64,000 bases of DNA from NCBI GenBank assembly GCA_900543485.1, contig UQRM01000006.1, positions 39,560 to 103,559 on the forward strand, given 5' to 3'. The DNA comes from an uncultured Eubacterium sp. (GTDB taxonomy: Bacteria; Bacillota; Clostridia; Peptostreptococcales; Anaerovoracaceae). This document shows, in pieces, positions 8,035 through 17,975 of this stretch. The translations under genes and the position numbers were made by a program. The notes beneath the pieces are model-generated. The model was given only the letters and a program-made list of their open reading frames with translations. It was not told where the DNA came from and ran no database searches. How positions within the stretch are numbered: the stretch's first letter is position 1; every line of letters starts with the position of its first letter.

Positions 8035-8069
8035 TACCTACATTTCGTCAAAACTCAATAATGTAGGTA
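8035..8069. repeat. Palindromic unit 2 with ACCTACATT arms, inverted relative to unit 1
   Basis: Ten-base arms TACCTACATT (8035-8044) and AATGTAGGTA (8060-8069) surround a 15-base loop. Read on the minus strand it resembles unit 1 over 34 bases. The pair spans about 190 bases and could be a small non-autonomous element, a BIME-like doublet, or a two-site operator. Confidence 0.65.
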
Positions 8070-8134
8070 ACATCTGCCCGAATATTGACAAAAGCGCCAT
8101 ACGATCATTTATCGCAGCCCCTGTATGCCTTTAT

Positions 8135-8168
8135 GCAAAGAACTGTTTTTATACAGTGCTATCTTTGC
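8135..8168. other. Stem-loop in the MFS-ppdK gap
   Basis: GCAAAGA (8135-8141) pairs with TCTTTGC (8162-8168). Immediately inside, ACTG pairs with CAGT, with a small bulge on the 3' side. It lies a few bases from the ppdK terminator. Its role is unknown. Confidence 0.35.
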
Positions 8169-8172
8169 CTCC

Positions 8173-8226
8173 AAAAAAGGAGCCCCGCACTAACGGTCGT
8201 TTTTCGTTAATGCGAGAGCCCCCTCT
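8173..8226 (-). terminator. Terminator after ppdK
   Basis: On the minus strand a long imperfect stem (core CGCATTAACG with CGTTAGTGCG, extended by G/C pairs and wobbles) is followed by six T residues. It ends the long housekeeping run that starts near 21809. Confidence 0.8.
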
Positions 8227-8255
8227 ATGCTTTTAATTAACAGCGTGTCACACGC

Positions 8256-10883
8256 CTATGCGTTCTTCTGAGTTATAGCTGCCTGCGCTGCCGCGAGCCT
8301 TGCGATAGGCACTCTGAACGGCGAGCAGGATACGTAGTGGAGTCCGATCTCATTGCAGAAAGCGATAGACTTCGGATCTCCGCCGTGTTCTCCGCAGATA
8401 CCCAGCTTGATGTTAGGCCTTGTCTGTTTTCCGAGCTCTACAGCCATCTTGACCAGCTTTCCTACGCCTACCTGATCTATACTCTGGAACGGATCGTCGT
8501 CGAAAATACCCTTATCGAGGTATTCCTTGATGATCTTTCCGGTATCGTCTCTGGAGAAGCCAAATGTCATCTGAGTGAGGTCGTTCGTTCCGAAGGAGAA
8601 GAACTCGGCTTCCTTGGCGATCTCATCAGCCGTAAGTGCAGCTCTAGGGATCTCTATCATCGTTCCTACCATGTAGTCGAACTTGACACCCTCAGCTTCC
8701 ATTACGGATTCCACCGTCTTCACAACGGTAGCCTTTACGTCTGCCAGCTCCTTTTCTATCCCAACCAATGGGATCATGATCTCAGGAACGATATCGAGAC
8801 CTTTTTCCTTCCTGACTTCGATAGCAGCCCTGATGATGGCTTCCGCCTGCATCTCGGCGATCTCAGGATAAGTTACAGCCAGTCTGCAGCCTCTGTGTCC
8901 CAGCATAGGGTTGAACTCGTGGAGTTCTTCAGCCTTCTTGGCCAGCTTCTCGTATGGTACGTTTATCTGTTCCGACAGCTCGTGAAGCTCCTCATCGGTA
9001 TGCGGGATAAACTCGTGGAGAGGTGGATCCAGCAGTCTGATGGTAACAGGTCTGTCTCCCATCACCTCGTAGATACCCTTGAAGTCACCCTTCTGGTAAG
9101 GCAGCAGGAATTTGAGAGCTTCTCTTCTCTCTTCTTCCGTATCAGCCATGATCATCCTTCTGATGGCCGGGATCCTCTCCTCTTCAAAGAACATGTGCTC
9201 TGTCCTGCAGAGACCTATTCCCTCAGCGCCGAATTCAACGGCCTGCTTGGCGTCTCTAGGGTTGTCGGCATTCGTCCTTATCTTGAGGGTCCTGATCTCG
9301 TCAGCCCACGACATGATCTTAGCGAAGTCGCCCGACAGTTCAGGAGGAACAGTCTTCACCTGACCGTTGAGCACATCGCCTGTACTTCCGTTCAGAGAAA
9401 TATAGTCTCCCTCTACCATCTTGTACTGACCGACTTCGAGAGTCTTATTGTCTTCGTCCACCTTTATTTCGGCACAGCCCGATACGCAGCATTTACCCAT
9501 GCCTCTGGCAACTACAGCAGCATGAGACGTCATGCCGCCTCTGGCTGTAAGTATACCTTCAGCCGCTACCATTCCCGCCAGGTCCTCAGGCGATGTTTCC
9601 AGTCTTACCAGTACTACCTTCTCTCCGTTTGCCGCAGCGGCTTCCGCGTCGGCGGCGTTGAAGTAGATCTTTCCTGTCGCGGCTCCCGGCGAAGCAGGCA
9701 GACCCTTCGTCAGCTTTTCCGCCTTAGCCAGTTCATCAGCGTCGAACATCGGGTGGAGCAGCTGATCTATCTGCGACGGTTCTATCCTCATCACAGCAGT
9801 CTCTTTATCTATGAGTCCTTCAGCTTCCATGTCGACAGCGATCTTAACAGCTGCCGGAGCCGTTCTTTTTCCGTTTCTTGTCTGGAGCATATAGAGCTTT
9901 TCTCTCTCAACAGTAAACTCCATATCCTGCATATCTCTGTAATGGTTTTCCAGAAGCTCGGCTATCCTTACAAACTCTTTATATACATCCGGGAAAGCCT
10001 GCGCCATCTCTGCGATAGGCTGAGGCGTCCTGATACCTGCGACCACGTCTTCGCCCTGAGCATTCACCAGGAATTCACCGAACAGCGCCTTTTCTCCCGT
10101 AGCGGCGTTTCTCGTAAAGGCAACGCCTGTACCTGAAGTATTTCCCATGTTTCCGAAAACCATCGACTGCACATTTACCGCGGTCCCGATGCTGTCAGGG
10201 ATATCATTGAGCTTTCTGTAAAGGATGGCTCTGTCGTTGTTCCAGGATCTGAATACAGCCATTATCGCTTCCATCAGCTGATCCTTAGGCTCCTGCGGGA
10301 ATTCTCTCCCCATCTCTTCCTTTACGAGGGCTTTATATCCTACGATGATCTCCTTCAGATCGTCAGTAGTGAGATCAACGTCCGATGTACAGCCCTTCTC
10401 ATCTTTCTTTCCGTCAAATATGGCGTCGAATTTTCTCTTGTCGATCTCCATCACGACGTCACCGAACATCTGGATGAATCTTCTGTAGCTGTCATAAGCA
10501 AATCGAGGATTTTCAGTAAGAGCCGACAGACCTTCTACTGTTTCATCATTTAATCCCAGATTCAAAATGGTGTCCATCATTCCCGGCATCGAGATCTTCG
10601 CCCCTGAACGAACAGAAACCAGAAGAGGATTTTCCACATCGCCGAACTTCTTTCCGGAAACATTCTCAAGTTCTTCCATCTTCTCGAAAATAGCCGCAAC
10701 GATATCATCGCCGATAGTTTTTCCTTCTTCATAATATCTGTTGCAAGCTTCCGTAGTTACCGTGAATCCGAAAGGCACCGGCAGTCCGATCTTGGTCATC
10801 TCCGCCAGGTTGGCGCCCTTTCCGCCCAGAAGATCTCTCATATCCTTCGAGCCTTCATTAAATGAATAAACAAACTTTTTCAT
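8256..10883 (-). CDS. ppdK: Pyruvate, phosphate dikinase
   Basis: Interconverts pyruvate, ATP and Pi with PEP, AMP and PPi. In clostridia it links PEP and pyruvate in glycolysis or gluconeogenesis. The 875 residues cover the ATP-grasp domain (GGKGANLAEMTKIGLPVPFG at the start), the central phosphohistidine domain (GGMTSHAAVVARGMG, His near residue 454) and the C-terminal TIM barrel with CGEHGGDP near residue 830. It is the last gene before a strong terminator, 30 bases downstream of glyQS. Confidence 0.97.
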   Translation of the reverse strand: MKKFVYSFNEGSKDMRDLLGGKGANLAEMTKIGLPVPFGFTVTTEACNRYYEEGKTIGDDIVAAIFEKMEELENVSGKKFGDVENPLLVSVRSGAKISMPGMMDTILNLGLNDETVEGLSALTENPRFAYDSYRRFIQMFGDVVMEIDKRKFDAIFDGKKDEKGCTSDVDLTTDDLKEIIVGYKALVKEEMGREFPQEPKDQLMEAIMAVFRSWNNDRAILYRKLNDIPDSIGTAVNVQSMVFGNMGNTSGTGVAFTRNAATGEKALFGEFLVNAQGEDVVAGIRTPQPIAEMAQAFPDVYKEFVRIAELLENHYRDMQDMEFTVEREKLYMLQTRNGKRTAPAAVKIAVDMEAEGLIDKETAVMRIEPSQIDQLLHPMFDADELAKAEKLTKGLPASPGAATGKIYFNAADAEAAAANGEKVVLVRLETSPEDLAGMVAAEGILTARGGMTSHAAVVARGMGKCCVSGCAEIKVDEDNKTLEVGQYKMVEGDYISLNGSTGDVLNGQVKTVPPELSGDFAKIMSWADEIRTLKIRTNADNPRDAKQAVEFGAEGIGLCRTEHMFFEEERIPAIRRMIMADTEEERREALKFLLPYQKGDFKGIYEVMGDRPVTIRLLDPPLHEFIPHTDEELHELSEQINVPYEKLAKKAEELHEFNPMLGHRGCRLAVTYPEIAEMQAEAIIRAAIEVRKEKGLDIVPEIMIPLVGIEKELADVKATVVKTVESVMEAEGVKFDYMVGTMIEIPRAALTADEIAKEAEFFSFGTNDLTQMTFGFSRDDTGKIIKEYLDKGIFDDDPFQSIDQVGVGKLVKMAVELGKQTRPNIKLGICGEHGGDPKSIAFCNEIGLHYVSCSPFRVPIARLAAAQAAITQKNA

Positions 10884-10912
10884 ATTACCTTATACTCTCC
10901 TCGCTTTAATCA

Positions 10913-12316
10913 TTAAAAGATTAACCTTTGTTCTATATATTCTCTGACCTGATCTACAGGTATTCGAATCTGTTCCATCGTATCTCTGTCCCTTATAGTC
11001 ACGCATCCGTCGTTTTCCGTATCAAAGTCCACGCAGATGGAGAACGGCGTACCGATCTCGTCTTCCCGCCTGTATCTCTTCCCTATGGATCCCGTCACAT
11101 CGTAATCCACAGAAAAATATTTTGCCAGTTCCTCGTAGATCGGCTCAGCTACAGGTGCCAGCTTCTTCGCCAGCGGCAGCACGGCCGCCTTGAACGGAGC
11201 CAGCGCCGGATGAAGTCTCAGCACAGTCCTGACATCTTCCTTTCCCTTGCTGTCCGTCAGCACTTCCTCGTCGTAGGCGTCCGTCAGGAAGGCCAGCGCC
11301 ACACGGTCCGCCCCGAGAGACGGCTCTATGCAGTAAGGGATATACTTTTCGTTGGTCTCAGGATCCATATATCTCATATCCTGTCCTGAATGCTCCATGT
11401 GCTGCTTCAGGTCAAAGTCCGTCCTGTCGGCGATGCCCCACAGCTCGCCCCAGCCAAACGGGAATCTGTATTCGATATCAGTAGTAGCGTTGCTGTAATG
11501 GGAAAGCTCCTCCTGATCGTGATCTCTCAGCTTTATGTTCTCTTCCTTCATTCCCAGCGACTTGAGGAAATTCACGCAGTACTCCTTCCAGTAGGCGAAC
11601 CACTCCAGATCAGTCCCCGGCGCGCAGAAGAACTCCAGCTCCATCTGCTCGAACTCCCTCGTCCTGAAGATGAAATTGCCCGGCGTTATCTCGTTTCGGA
11701 AGGATTTACCCACCTGAGCGATACCGAAGGGGATCTTTTTCCTGGAAGTACGCTGCACGTTTTTAAAATTCACGAATATGCCCTGAGCAGTTTCCGGTCT
11801 CAGGAAAATCTCCGCCTTGGAATCCTCGGTAACGCCCTGGAACGTCTTGAACATCAGATTGAACTGCCTGATTCCCGTGAAATCGCTCTTGCCGCATTCA
11901 GGGCATTTTATCCCCTTCTCTTCTATGAAGGACTGCAGCTTTTCATTGGACCAGCCGTCTACGGTGACATCGTCCATCCCGTTTTCCTTGAGCCAGCCTT
12001 CGATGAGCTGGTCGGCTCTGAATCTGGCCTTACAGCTCTTACAGTCTATCAAAGGGTCTGCAAAGCCTCCCACGTGCCCTGAAGCCACCCAGGTCTGCGG
12101 GTTCATCAGTATCGCCGCGTCGAGACCTACGTTGTACTTGGATTCCTGCACGAATTTTCTCCACCAGGCCTTCTTGATGTTGTTCTTGAACTCCACTCCG
12201 AGGGGACCGTAATCCCATGTGTTGGCAAGCCCTCCGTAGATCTCCGAACCGGGATATATGAATCCCCTGTTCTTGGCGAGGGCTGTCAGCTTTTCCATTG
12301 TCACTTCTCTGCTCAT
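10913..12316 (-). CDS. glyQS: Glycyl-tRNA synthetase, single-chain dimeric type
   Basis: Class II synthetase charging tRNA-Gly. The 467-residue single chain replaces the alpha/beta GlyQ-GlyS form. Motif 2 is seen around [20 protein letters not shown], and motif 3 around [15 protein letters not shown] zinc-binding insertion has CKSCKARF and CPECGK. A C-terminal anticodon-binding domain follows. It lies 24 bases downstream of the DUF4342 gene. No T-box leader was recognised upstream. Confidence 0.95.
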   Translation of the reverse strand: MSREVTMEKLTALAKNRGFIYPGSEIYGGLANTWDYGPLGVEFKNNIKKAWWRKFVQESKYNVGLDAAILMNPQTWVASGHVGGFADPLIDCKSCKARFRADQLIEGWLKENGMDDVTVDGWSNEKLQSFIEEKGIKCPECGKSDFTGIRQFNLMFKTFQGVTEDSKAEIFLRPETAQGIFVNFKNVQRTSRKKIPFGIAQVGKSFRNEITPGNFIFRTREFEQMELEFFCAPGTDLEWFAYWKEYCVNFLKSLGMKEENIKLRDHDQEELSHYSNATTDIEYRFPFGWGELWGIADRTDFDLKQHMEHSGQDMRYMDPETNEKYIPYCIEPSLGADRVALAFLTDAYDEEVLTDSKGKEDVRTVLRLHPALAPFKAAVLPLAKKLAPVAEPIYEELAKYFSVDYDVTGSIGKRYRREDEIGTPFSICVDFDTENDGCVTIRDRDTMEQIRIPVDQVREYIEQRLIF

Positions 12317-12340
12317 GTTTTCTTTCTTCCTTTATGCTGT

Positions 12341-13054
12341 TTATTTTTCTTCTTTTTCCGCGGCGTCTTCCTTTTCTTCTCCAGCCTCCGCCGCGGCTTC
12401 TTCAGCTACCATATCGGCTGCCTCAGCTATATCGTCCACTTCGATAGAAGTCTCGTCTTCAGCCTCTATGCCTGCATCTGTATCATCCTCGTCGAAGCAC
12501 TCGGAAAAATCTATTTCTTCAGAGTCCTTCCTTATCTTGTTGACAGCTTCTTCTGCCTTTTCCTTCCCCTTCTGATACATCTGGTTGCCTTTTTCCTTGA
12601 CCTCATCCATGACAGTGCTGCTCTTTTCCACCACCGTTCCCATGGCGTCCGTCACCGCGTCACTGACATCGATGATAGTTCCGTCATTTTTGATCACTTC
12701 TATGGTACACTTGAATCCGAAAGCCGCTACTACCGCGACTACAGAAGCGAGAGGCGCTATGACCACTCCCACGATGCCAGCGTTGACAGGCACATTGAGG
12801 ACCATCTCATCATCCTTCTTCACCTGTATCCTGGCCACGTTGCCTTTCTGTACCAGCTCCTTGATGCTCTCGAAAAGGGCTTCTCCTTTCTTACCGAATC
12901 CTCTCTTCCTGTCTCCTGCGTTTATGGTCTCTTCTATTGCTATTATCGCGTCAACTACGCTGCCGTCGGCTTCTTCCAGCGCGGCTTTGGCTTCAGCATA
13001 GGTAACACCTGTTCTGTCTTTCACCAGTTCGATCTTTTCCAATGTGATTTCCAT
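12341..13054 (-). CDS. UBA-like/DUF4342 protein with acidic tail
   Basis: The N-terminal 45 residues (MEITLEKIELVKDRTGVTYA) form a UBA-like helical bundle like that of EF-Ts. A DUF4342 segment follows, with a hydrophobic stretch VNAGIVGVVIAPLASVVAVV near residues 91-112. The last 80 residues are strongly acidic and low in complexity. The function of the family is not established. Position between recO and glyQS suggests constitutive expression with housekeeping genes. The 237-residue length is longer than most members because of the acidic tail. Confidence 0.7.
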   Translation of the reverse strand: MEITLEKIELVKDRTGVTYAEAKAALEEADGSVVDAIIAIEETINAGDRKRGFGKKGEALFESIKELVQKGNVARIQVKKDDEMVLNVPVNAGIVGVVIAPLASVVAVVAAFGFKCTIEVIKNDGTIIDVSDAVTDAMGTVVEKSSTVMDEVKEKGNQMYQKGKEKAEEAVNKIRKDSEEIDFSECFDEDDTDAGIEAEDETSIEVDDIAEAADMVAEEAAAEAGEEKEDAAEKEEK

Positions 13055-13080
13055 ACTCTACCTCCTGTTAATCTTTAGAT

Positions 13081-13836
13081 TTATATAAGCTTTTCGCTTT
13101 TAAGATCAGAAACGTCCAGGTAATAAGCCGCATACTCCCTTATTATCTCCTGCAGCAGCTTCCCGGCATCCTCTTTCAGCGCGATATTTTCCAGTTTCTT
13201 CAGTGGATTCACTGTAAAATACTTTAATATATCTAATATACCAAATTTTATGTCATAAATCAACGCATGGGGTCCTAAATTTTCCATGGCCTGAAAACAG
13301 TCCCGGCAGATAACTCCCCCCTCCTCGACGCTGAATTTGAACGCCGGCTTCTCCTCTCCGCAGATTGCACAGCGTTCCAGCTGTGGCATCACTCCCGTGT
13401 ATCTGAACACCTTGGTCTGGTACGCTAATACCAGAGTGCCGATACCTTTGTCTCTGTTTTCCAGCAGATCGAAGAAATCTATCAGCAGGCTGAATATACC
13501 TGGAGACGGGACTTCCTCCGCCAGCACCCGCTCGGTGAATTCCAGCACGTACGCCCCGTTCATGTACTTGTCCACATCTTCTCCTATACCATAGTAGCTC
13601 TTCAATACTTCGGCTCCGTTGATATTGTAGCTATCCCTGTTCTTGAAGAGTTCGTATCTGCCATAGGTGAATGGTCTGAGAGCCAGGGAACTCTTTCCCT
13701 TTCCCCTTTCGTTCAGCCCCGTGCCCGCGCTTATCTTTCCGTATTTCTTGGAAAAGAGCAGTATCATCCGCCTGCCATATGAAGTTTTCACCTGTCTCAG
13801 CACGATCCCTTCTGTATCGGTCAGCAAATCTCCCAC
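13081..13836 (-). CDS. recO: DNA repair protein RecO
   Basis: Recombination mediator that anneals single strands and loads RecA with RecR in the RecFOR pathway. The N-terminal OB fold starts TDTEGIVLRQVKTSYGRRM. A four-cysteine zinc site is CAICGE and CRDC near residue 150-178. The start is a GTG that abuts the era stop (TAGGTG), with AAGGA seven bases upstream inside era, so the two are translationally coupled. The 251-residue length is normal. Confidence 0.93.
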   Translation of the reverse strand: MGDLLTDTEGIVLRQVKTSYGRRMILLFSKKYGKISAGTGLNERGKGKSSLALRPFTYGRYELFKNRDSYNINGAEVLKSYYGIGEDVDKYMNGAYVLEFTERVLAEEVPSPGIFSLLIDFFDLLENRDKGIGTLVLAYQTKVFRYTGVMPQLERCAICGEEKPAFKFSVEEGGVICRDCFQAMENLGPHALIYDIKFGILDILKYFTVNPLKKLENIALKEDAGKLLQEIIREYAAYYLDVSDLKSEKLI

Positions 13837-14736
13837 CTAGTCCTTATATCCGAAATCGGAGAGAGCCACATCACTGTCTCTCCAGTTTTCCTTCACTTTC
13901 ACCCACAGCTCCAGGAATACCTTCGTTCCCAGCAAAGCCTCTATCTCTTTCCTGGCGCTCTTTCCTATCCCCTTCAGCTTCCTTCCGCCTTTTCCTATTA
14001 TCATCCCCTTATGGGATCTCTTCTCGCAATAGATGACGGCGCTTATCCTGGTCATATCCTTTTCTTCTCTGAACAGCTCGATATTGACAGCCACTCCGTG
14101 AGGGATCTCGTCCTGCATATACATCAATATCTTCTCTCTTATTATCTCACTGACGACGAATCTCTCAGGATTTTCCGTCACCATATCATCAGGGAAATAC
14201 ATAGGCCCTTCATCCATGAAGCCCACGACAGACTTTATCAGAACGTCGATATTCTTTCCCTCTTTGGCCGAGACACCAATGATATCCTCAAAGATCCCCA
14301 CTGCTTCGTATTCTTTGTATATCTTCTCGAATACGTCCGGCGGCATTTTATCTATCTTGTTTATCACCAGTAATTTAGGCGTCGTCACGTCATCCAGCAG
14401 CTCAACTATATACTTGTCCCCCGGTCCTTTTGAAAGCTCCTCGTCCACCATCAGCACAACAGCATCCACTTCCCTCAAAGTACCGGTAGCCGCGTCAGTC
14501 ATATACTCTCCCAGCTTCGTCCGCGGCCTGTGGATGCCCGGTGTATCTATGAAAACTATCTGTACATCTTCATCCAGCTCACCGTCAGCATAATGGGTAT
14601 AGATGCCCCGGATGGTATTCCTCGTAGTCTGAGGCTTATCGGTGGTTATGGCGATCTTTTCACCCAATATCCCGTTGAGCAACGTCGATTTCCCTACGTT
14701 AGGTCTTCCTATGATGCTGACAAAACCTGTCTTCAT
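13837..14736 (-). CDS. era: GTPase Era
   Basis: Ribosome-associated GTPase that binds the 3' end of 16S rRNA during small-subunit assembly. G1 GRPNVGKS, G3 DTPGIH and G4 NKID are present, and the C-terminal KH domain has MIIGKGGRKLKGIG. The start at 14736 was chosen because AAGGAGG lies directly upstream; the 12-residue in-frame extension is not conserved-looking. It is in the classic ybeY-cdd-era-recO order. Confidence 0.96.
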   Translation of the reverse strand: MKTGFVSIIGRPNVGKSTLLNGILGEKIAITTDKPQTTRNTIRGIYTHYADGELDEDVQIVFIDTPGIHRPRTKLGEYMTDAATGTLREVDAVVLMVDEELSKGPGDKYIVELLDDVTTPKLLVINKIDKMPPDVFEKIYKEYEAVGIFEDIIGVSAKEGKNIDVLIKSVVGFMDEGPMYFPDDMVTENPERFVVSEIIREKILMYMQDEIPHGVAVNIELFREEKDMTRISAVIYCEKRSHKGMIIGKGGRKLKGIGKSARKEIEALLGTKVFLELWVKVKENWRDSDVALSDFGYKD

Positions 14737-14778
14737 GGTTTTCCTCCTTTCCCCTGCTCCGCCGCGCGGCACGCGATA

Positions 14779-15228
14779 TCACCTTCCTGCCGCGTCCAGC
14801 GCAAATCCCAGCGGCAGCAGCTCTTTCAGGCTCCGCACGTTGAGCCGTTCACGATCTGTACCGGTGATGATGTATATTTCCGGTGAAAACTCGTACATGA
14901 ACTGCCTGCATATACCACAGGGCAATGATTCCACCGGTCCGTCCGCCACTGCTGCTATGGCGATGGCGGTGAATCTTCTTTCCCCTTCTGAAACAGCCTT
15001 CACTAAAGCTGTCCGTTCAGCGCATATGGATGCTCCATAGGACGAATTTTCTACGTTCACTCCCGTGTACACCTTGCCGCTGTCAGCCAACAGCGCCGCT
15101 CCGACCCGAAAACCGGAAAACGGAGCATAAGCGTTGATCGTCGCAGCCGCGGCCATATCGTACAGTTCCTTCATCATTTCCTCGTAGCCACTTTCCATGG
15201 CCTTACTGTCCGTTCCGCCCATCTTCAT
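14779..15228 (-). CDS. cdd: Cytidine deaminase
   Basis: Zinc-dependent deaminase converting cytidine and deoxycytidine to uridine forms for pyrimidine salvage. The catalytic motif CAERTA near residue 69 and the zinc pair PCGICRQ near residue 103 are intact. The 149-residue length fits the tetrameric class. The ATG overlaps the ybeY stop by four bases. Confidence 0.95.
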   Translation of the reverse strand: MKMGGTDSKAMESGYEEMMKELYDMAAAATINAYAPFSGFRVGAALLADSGKVYTGVNVENSSYGASICAERTALVKAVSEGERRFTAIAIAAVADGPVESLPCGICRQFMYEFSPEIYIITGTDRERLNVRSLKELLPLGFALDAAGR

Positions 15229-15680
15229 TCCCTTTCCAGGCCCAGCTGAGCCATGACTTCCTCCTCACGGTCCCGCATCTCCTGCTTTTCCTCCTGCTCC
15301 ATGTGGTCGTATCCCAGCAAGTGAAGCACGCTGTGGACAAACAGATATACCACTTCCCGTTCCTCCGAGTGACCGTATTCCTTAGCCTGCTCTCTGGCCT
15401 GCTCCCTGCATATCACCACATCACCGAGGAGCATTTCTTCATCATCGTTCACCTCGTTAAAGTCCTCTATAAGAGGAAAGGACAACACATCCGTATGTCT
15501 GTCCACATTCCTGTACATCCTGTTGAGTCTGTGTATCTCTTCCTTTGAAACAAAGGAAAGGCTTATCTCAGCTCTTTGAGGGTCTAATCCCTCCTTCTCC
15601 AGACACAGACACGCGGCCTCTTCAAAGGTTTTCATCAGCTGATTTTCGACAGCTTTCTCGCTGCTGCACAATATCCTCAT
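15225..15680 (-). CDS. ybeY: Endoribonuclease YbeY
   Basis: Metal-dependent RNase for 16S rRNA 3'-end maturation and ribosome quality control. The zinc triad [11 protein letters not shown] is present near residue 116, and DVLSFP precedes the core fold. It is 151 residues long, lies seven bases after phoH and is coupled by ATGA overlap to cdd. Confidence 0.95.
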   Translation of the reverse strand: MRILCSSEKAVENQLMKTFEEAACLCLEKEGLDPQRAEISLSFVSKEEIHRLNRMYRNVDRHTDVLSFPLIEDFNEVNDDEEMLLGDVVICREQAREQAKEYGHSEEREVVYLFVHSVLHLLGYDHMEQEEKQEMRDREEEVMAQLGLERE

Positions 15681-15687
15681 AGGCTGT

Positions 15688-16680
15688 CTACTCTTCCTCC
15701 TTCGGAGGATGGGCTTTGTAATACACGTCGTAAGCGTTGATTATCTTCTTCACCAACCTGTGACGGACTACATCCACATCCTTCATATAACAGAAACTTA
15801 TCTCTTTTACGTTTTTAAGTGCCTTCGACGCCTCAATAAGGCCCGACTTCTTTCCTCTCGGCAGATCTATCTGAGTCACATCGCCGGTCACTACCACTTT
15901 GGAGCCGAATCCCATCCTGGTAAGGAACATCTTCATCTGCTCCGGAGTCGTGTTCTGAGCTTCATCCAGGATTATGAAGGAGTTGTCCAACGTACGGCCT
16001 CTCATATAGGCCAGCGGTACGACCTCTATTATCTCCTTCTCCTTGAGACGCAGCGCGCTCTCCCTTCCCAGCACATCATAGAGAGCATCGTAAAGCGGTC
16101 TCAGATACGGATCCACCTTCTCCTGCAGATCTCCCGGAAGAAATCCAAGCCGCTCACCGGCTTCTACTGCCGGTCTGGCCAGGATTATCTTCTGGATTTC
16201 CTTGTTCTTGAAAGCGTTGACGGCCATAGCCACCGCGATGTACGTCTTTCCCGTTCCTGCCGGACCGATACCGAAAACCACGTCCTTCTTCCTGATACAG
16301 TCAACGTATACCTTCTGTCCTATAGTTTTCGGCCTCAGCGGTTTTCCTTCATGGGTGAAGCATATTATGTCGCTGCCCACCTTTTCGTTTCCGTATGACA
16401 TTCCCTTATCGCTGAGATCAGCGATGTAGCTTATCTTCTGTTCGTCCAATTTTTCTCCTTTTTCCAGCACACCCATCATTTCCTTTATTATCTTCTCTGC
16501 CTGGGACGTGCGGTCTCCCTTGAGTATCAGCTGATTGTCCCGCTGTATTATATCAACGTTGAAATTATCCTCTATGAGCTTCAGGTTCTTGTCCAGCCCT
16601 CCGAACAACTCCCCTCTGTCTATGGTATCACTTATATCGACGTTGATCATGTTCATCTTTCCGTTTTTTTGATTTTCCAA
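15688..16680 (-). CDS. phoH: PhoH-family ATPase (PhoH-like protein)
   Basis: A cytosolic P-loop ATPase of uncertain role in RNA metabolism, nearly always next to ybeY. An N-terminal KH-like region is followed by the ATPase with Walker [10 protein letters not shown] near residue 145 and Walker [11 protein letters not shown]. The start is assigned to TTG at 16680 because AAGGAGAG lies about five bases upstream; the ATG at 16656 has no good site, and the ATG at 16752 would add a basic, non-conserved segment. TTG gives 330 residues, the usual size. Confidence 0.88.
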   Translation of the reverse strand: MENQKNGKMNMINVDISDTIDRGELFGGLDKNLKLIEDNFNVDIIQRDNQLILKGDRTSQAEKIIKEMMGVLEKGEKLDEQKISYIADLSDKGMSYGNEKVGSDIICFTHEGKPLRPKTIGQKVYVDCIRKKDVVFGIGPAGTGKTYIAVAMAVNAFKNKEIQKIILARPAVEAGERLGFLPGDLQEKVDPYLRPLYDALYDVLGRESALRLKEKEIIEVVPLAYMRGRTLDNSFIILDEAQNTTPEQMKMFLTRMGFGSKVVVTGDVTQIDLPRGKKSGLIEASKALKNVKEISFCYMKDVDVVRHRLVKKIINAYDVYYKAHPPKEEE

Positions 16681-16766
16681 ATACTCTCTCCTTCGCCACG
16701 TCGGCCTTTTTCTGTCTTCTATTATTATATTTTCTTCAGCATAAAAATTCAAACTATTTATTGCGT

Positions 16767-17975
16767 TTATCGCTGCTCCGTTTCCTCCCGGACGGTTTTT
16801 TCCCCTTTTCCGTCATCCTCAACGGCTATTTCCCTCTCCATCCCGATTTCCTCCAGCACTTCCAGAAGCACTTCCGCTCTGATGACGCCTGCACTTTCCC
16901 GATAATCCACAGTTTTCCCGAGTATCTCTTCCTCCCCGCTCAGCTCTTCTCTGGCGTACTGCCTCACAGCTGCCTCAACCACAGCCTTCACTTTCTCCAT
17001 ATCACGATGCCTTTGGCTGACCGTCACTTCCTCTATCTTCACCAGGTTCAGCCTTATGGGAACAGGCTTCGCAGTATTTAGAAGCGTCTTCTCACTGCGG
17101 CGCGAGGTCACATATTCGTTGAAGCTTGCCGCCGTGTCAATTTCCACATCACCTATCCTGAGGTATATTCCGCGGATCGCCCTTCCTGTCCCCTCCATAG
17201 TCCTGATGTTTTTTTCCACATAATATGTAAGCCTGCGGGGCGTCTTGGCCAATACCTGGCCCGACGCGTGACTGTACATGGTGAACACGTCGTCGCCCCG
17301 GCTGTAATCACTGCTCTGATATTCATAAGCTCCACTTATGAGGATGTCACCCTCGTTGACATAATCACCCTTCTGGACTACGGCGTTACCTTTGAGCGGA
17401 AGTATCCGCTCCACCATAGCCGATCTTTTCGCCACTATATCCACAGGTGTCTCGTCGTTCTCTTCGGCTTCCTGATTTCCGGACGCTTCGGCTATGGAAA
17501 CTCTGACCAGTCTGCCTTCTTCCGATATCCCCACCCACGTTATATCTTCAAATTCATCATAAAGCGCGGACTTCACCGTTTCATAGCTTTCCTGCCGCCT
17601 GGCCCCTTCATAAAGACCGGTTTCCGCGATAACATCCCTGATGCGTTCCTCGCTGATACTTTTATATCCGTCGATCCTTACCTCAGCGATGAACAAGCTC
17701 TGATAAAAAAGAAAAGCACCCAGTAAAAAGGCGCCTGCTACTGTCAGGACATTTGCTCTCAAGCTCCTGAAAAATGGGATGACTCCCCCTTCCTTCAGGA
17801 CCGTGACCTTGTACGAATGTCCCGCTGCGGCTTTTAGGCCGTCAAAATCATCCTCTTCCACCTCCGCAGTGGACTCCAGCATGTTCTTCCATTTGAGATT
17901 TCTCAGCCGTATCTCCCTGCTGATGCACTTGTTGATGATATCGCTGAGATTTATCCCCTCTATCTTTACCTTCAT
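16767..17975 (-). CDS. yqfD: Sporulation protein YqfD
   Basis: Stage IV-type sporulation protein of the mother cell. One membrane helix (VLTVAGAFLLGAFLFYQSLF near residues 80-100) is followed by a POTRA-like segment (IRDVIAETGLYEG) and a beta-rich extracytoplasmic domain. The start at 17975 (MKVKIEGINLSD) has GGAGGAG 23 bases upstream and matches the family start; an ATG at 18011 adds 12 residues. It overlaps the extended yqfC frame by 128 bases, which is abnormal. Confidence 0.85.
   Translation of the reverse strand: MKVKIEGINLSDIINKCISREIRLRNLKWKNMLESTAEVEEDDFDGLKAAAGHSYKVTVLKEGGVIPFFRSLRANVLTVAGAFLLGAFLFYQSLFIAEVRIDGYKSISEERIRDVIAETGLYEGARRQESYETVKSALYDEFEDITWVGISEEGRLVRVSIAEASGNQEAEENDETPVDIVAKRSAMVERILPLKGNAVVQKGDYVNEGDILISGAYEYQSSDYSRGDDVFTMYSHASGQVLAKTPRRLTYYVEKNIRTMEGTGRAIRGIYLRIGDVEIDTAASFNEYVTSRRSEKTLLNTAKPVPIRLNLVKIEEVTVSQRHRDMEKVKAVVEAAVRQYAREELSGEEEILGKTVDYRESAGVIRAEVLLEVLEEIGMEREIAVEDDGKGEKTVREETEQR

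Noticed and set aside
8337..10136. 599-residue plus-strand open frame
   Set aside because: It is exactly antisense to ppdK, has no family resemblance and no ribosome site; long mirror frames are expected from the codon use here.
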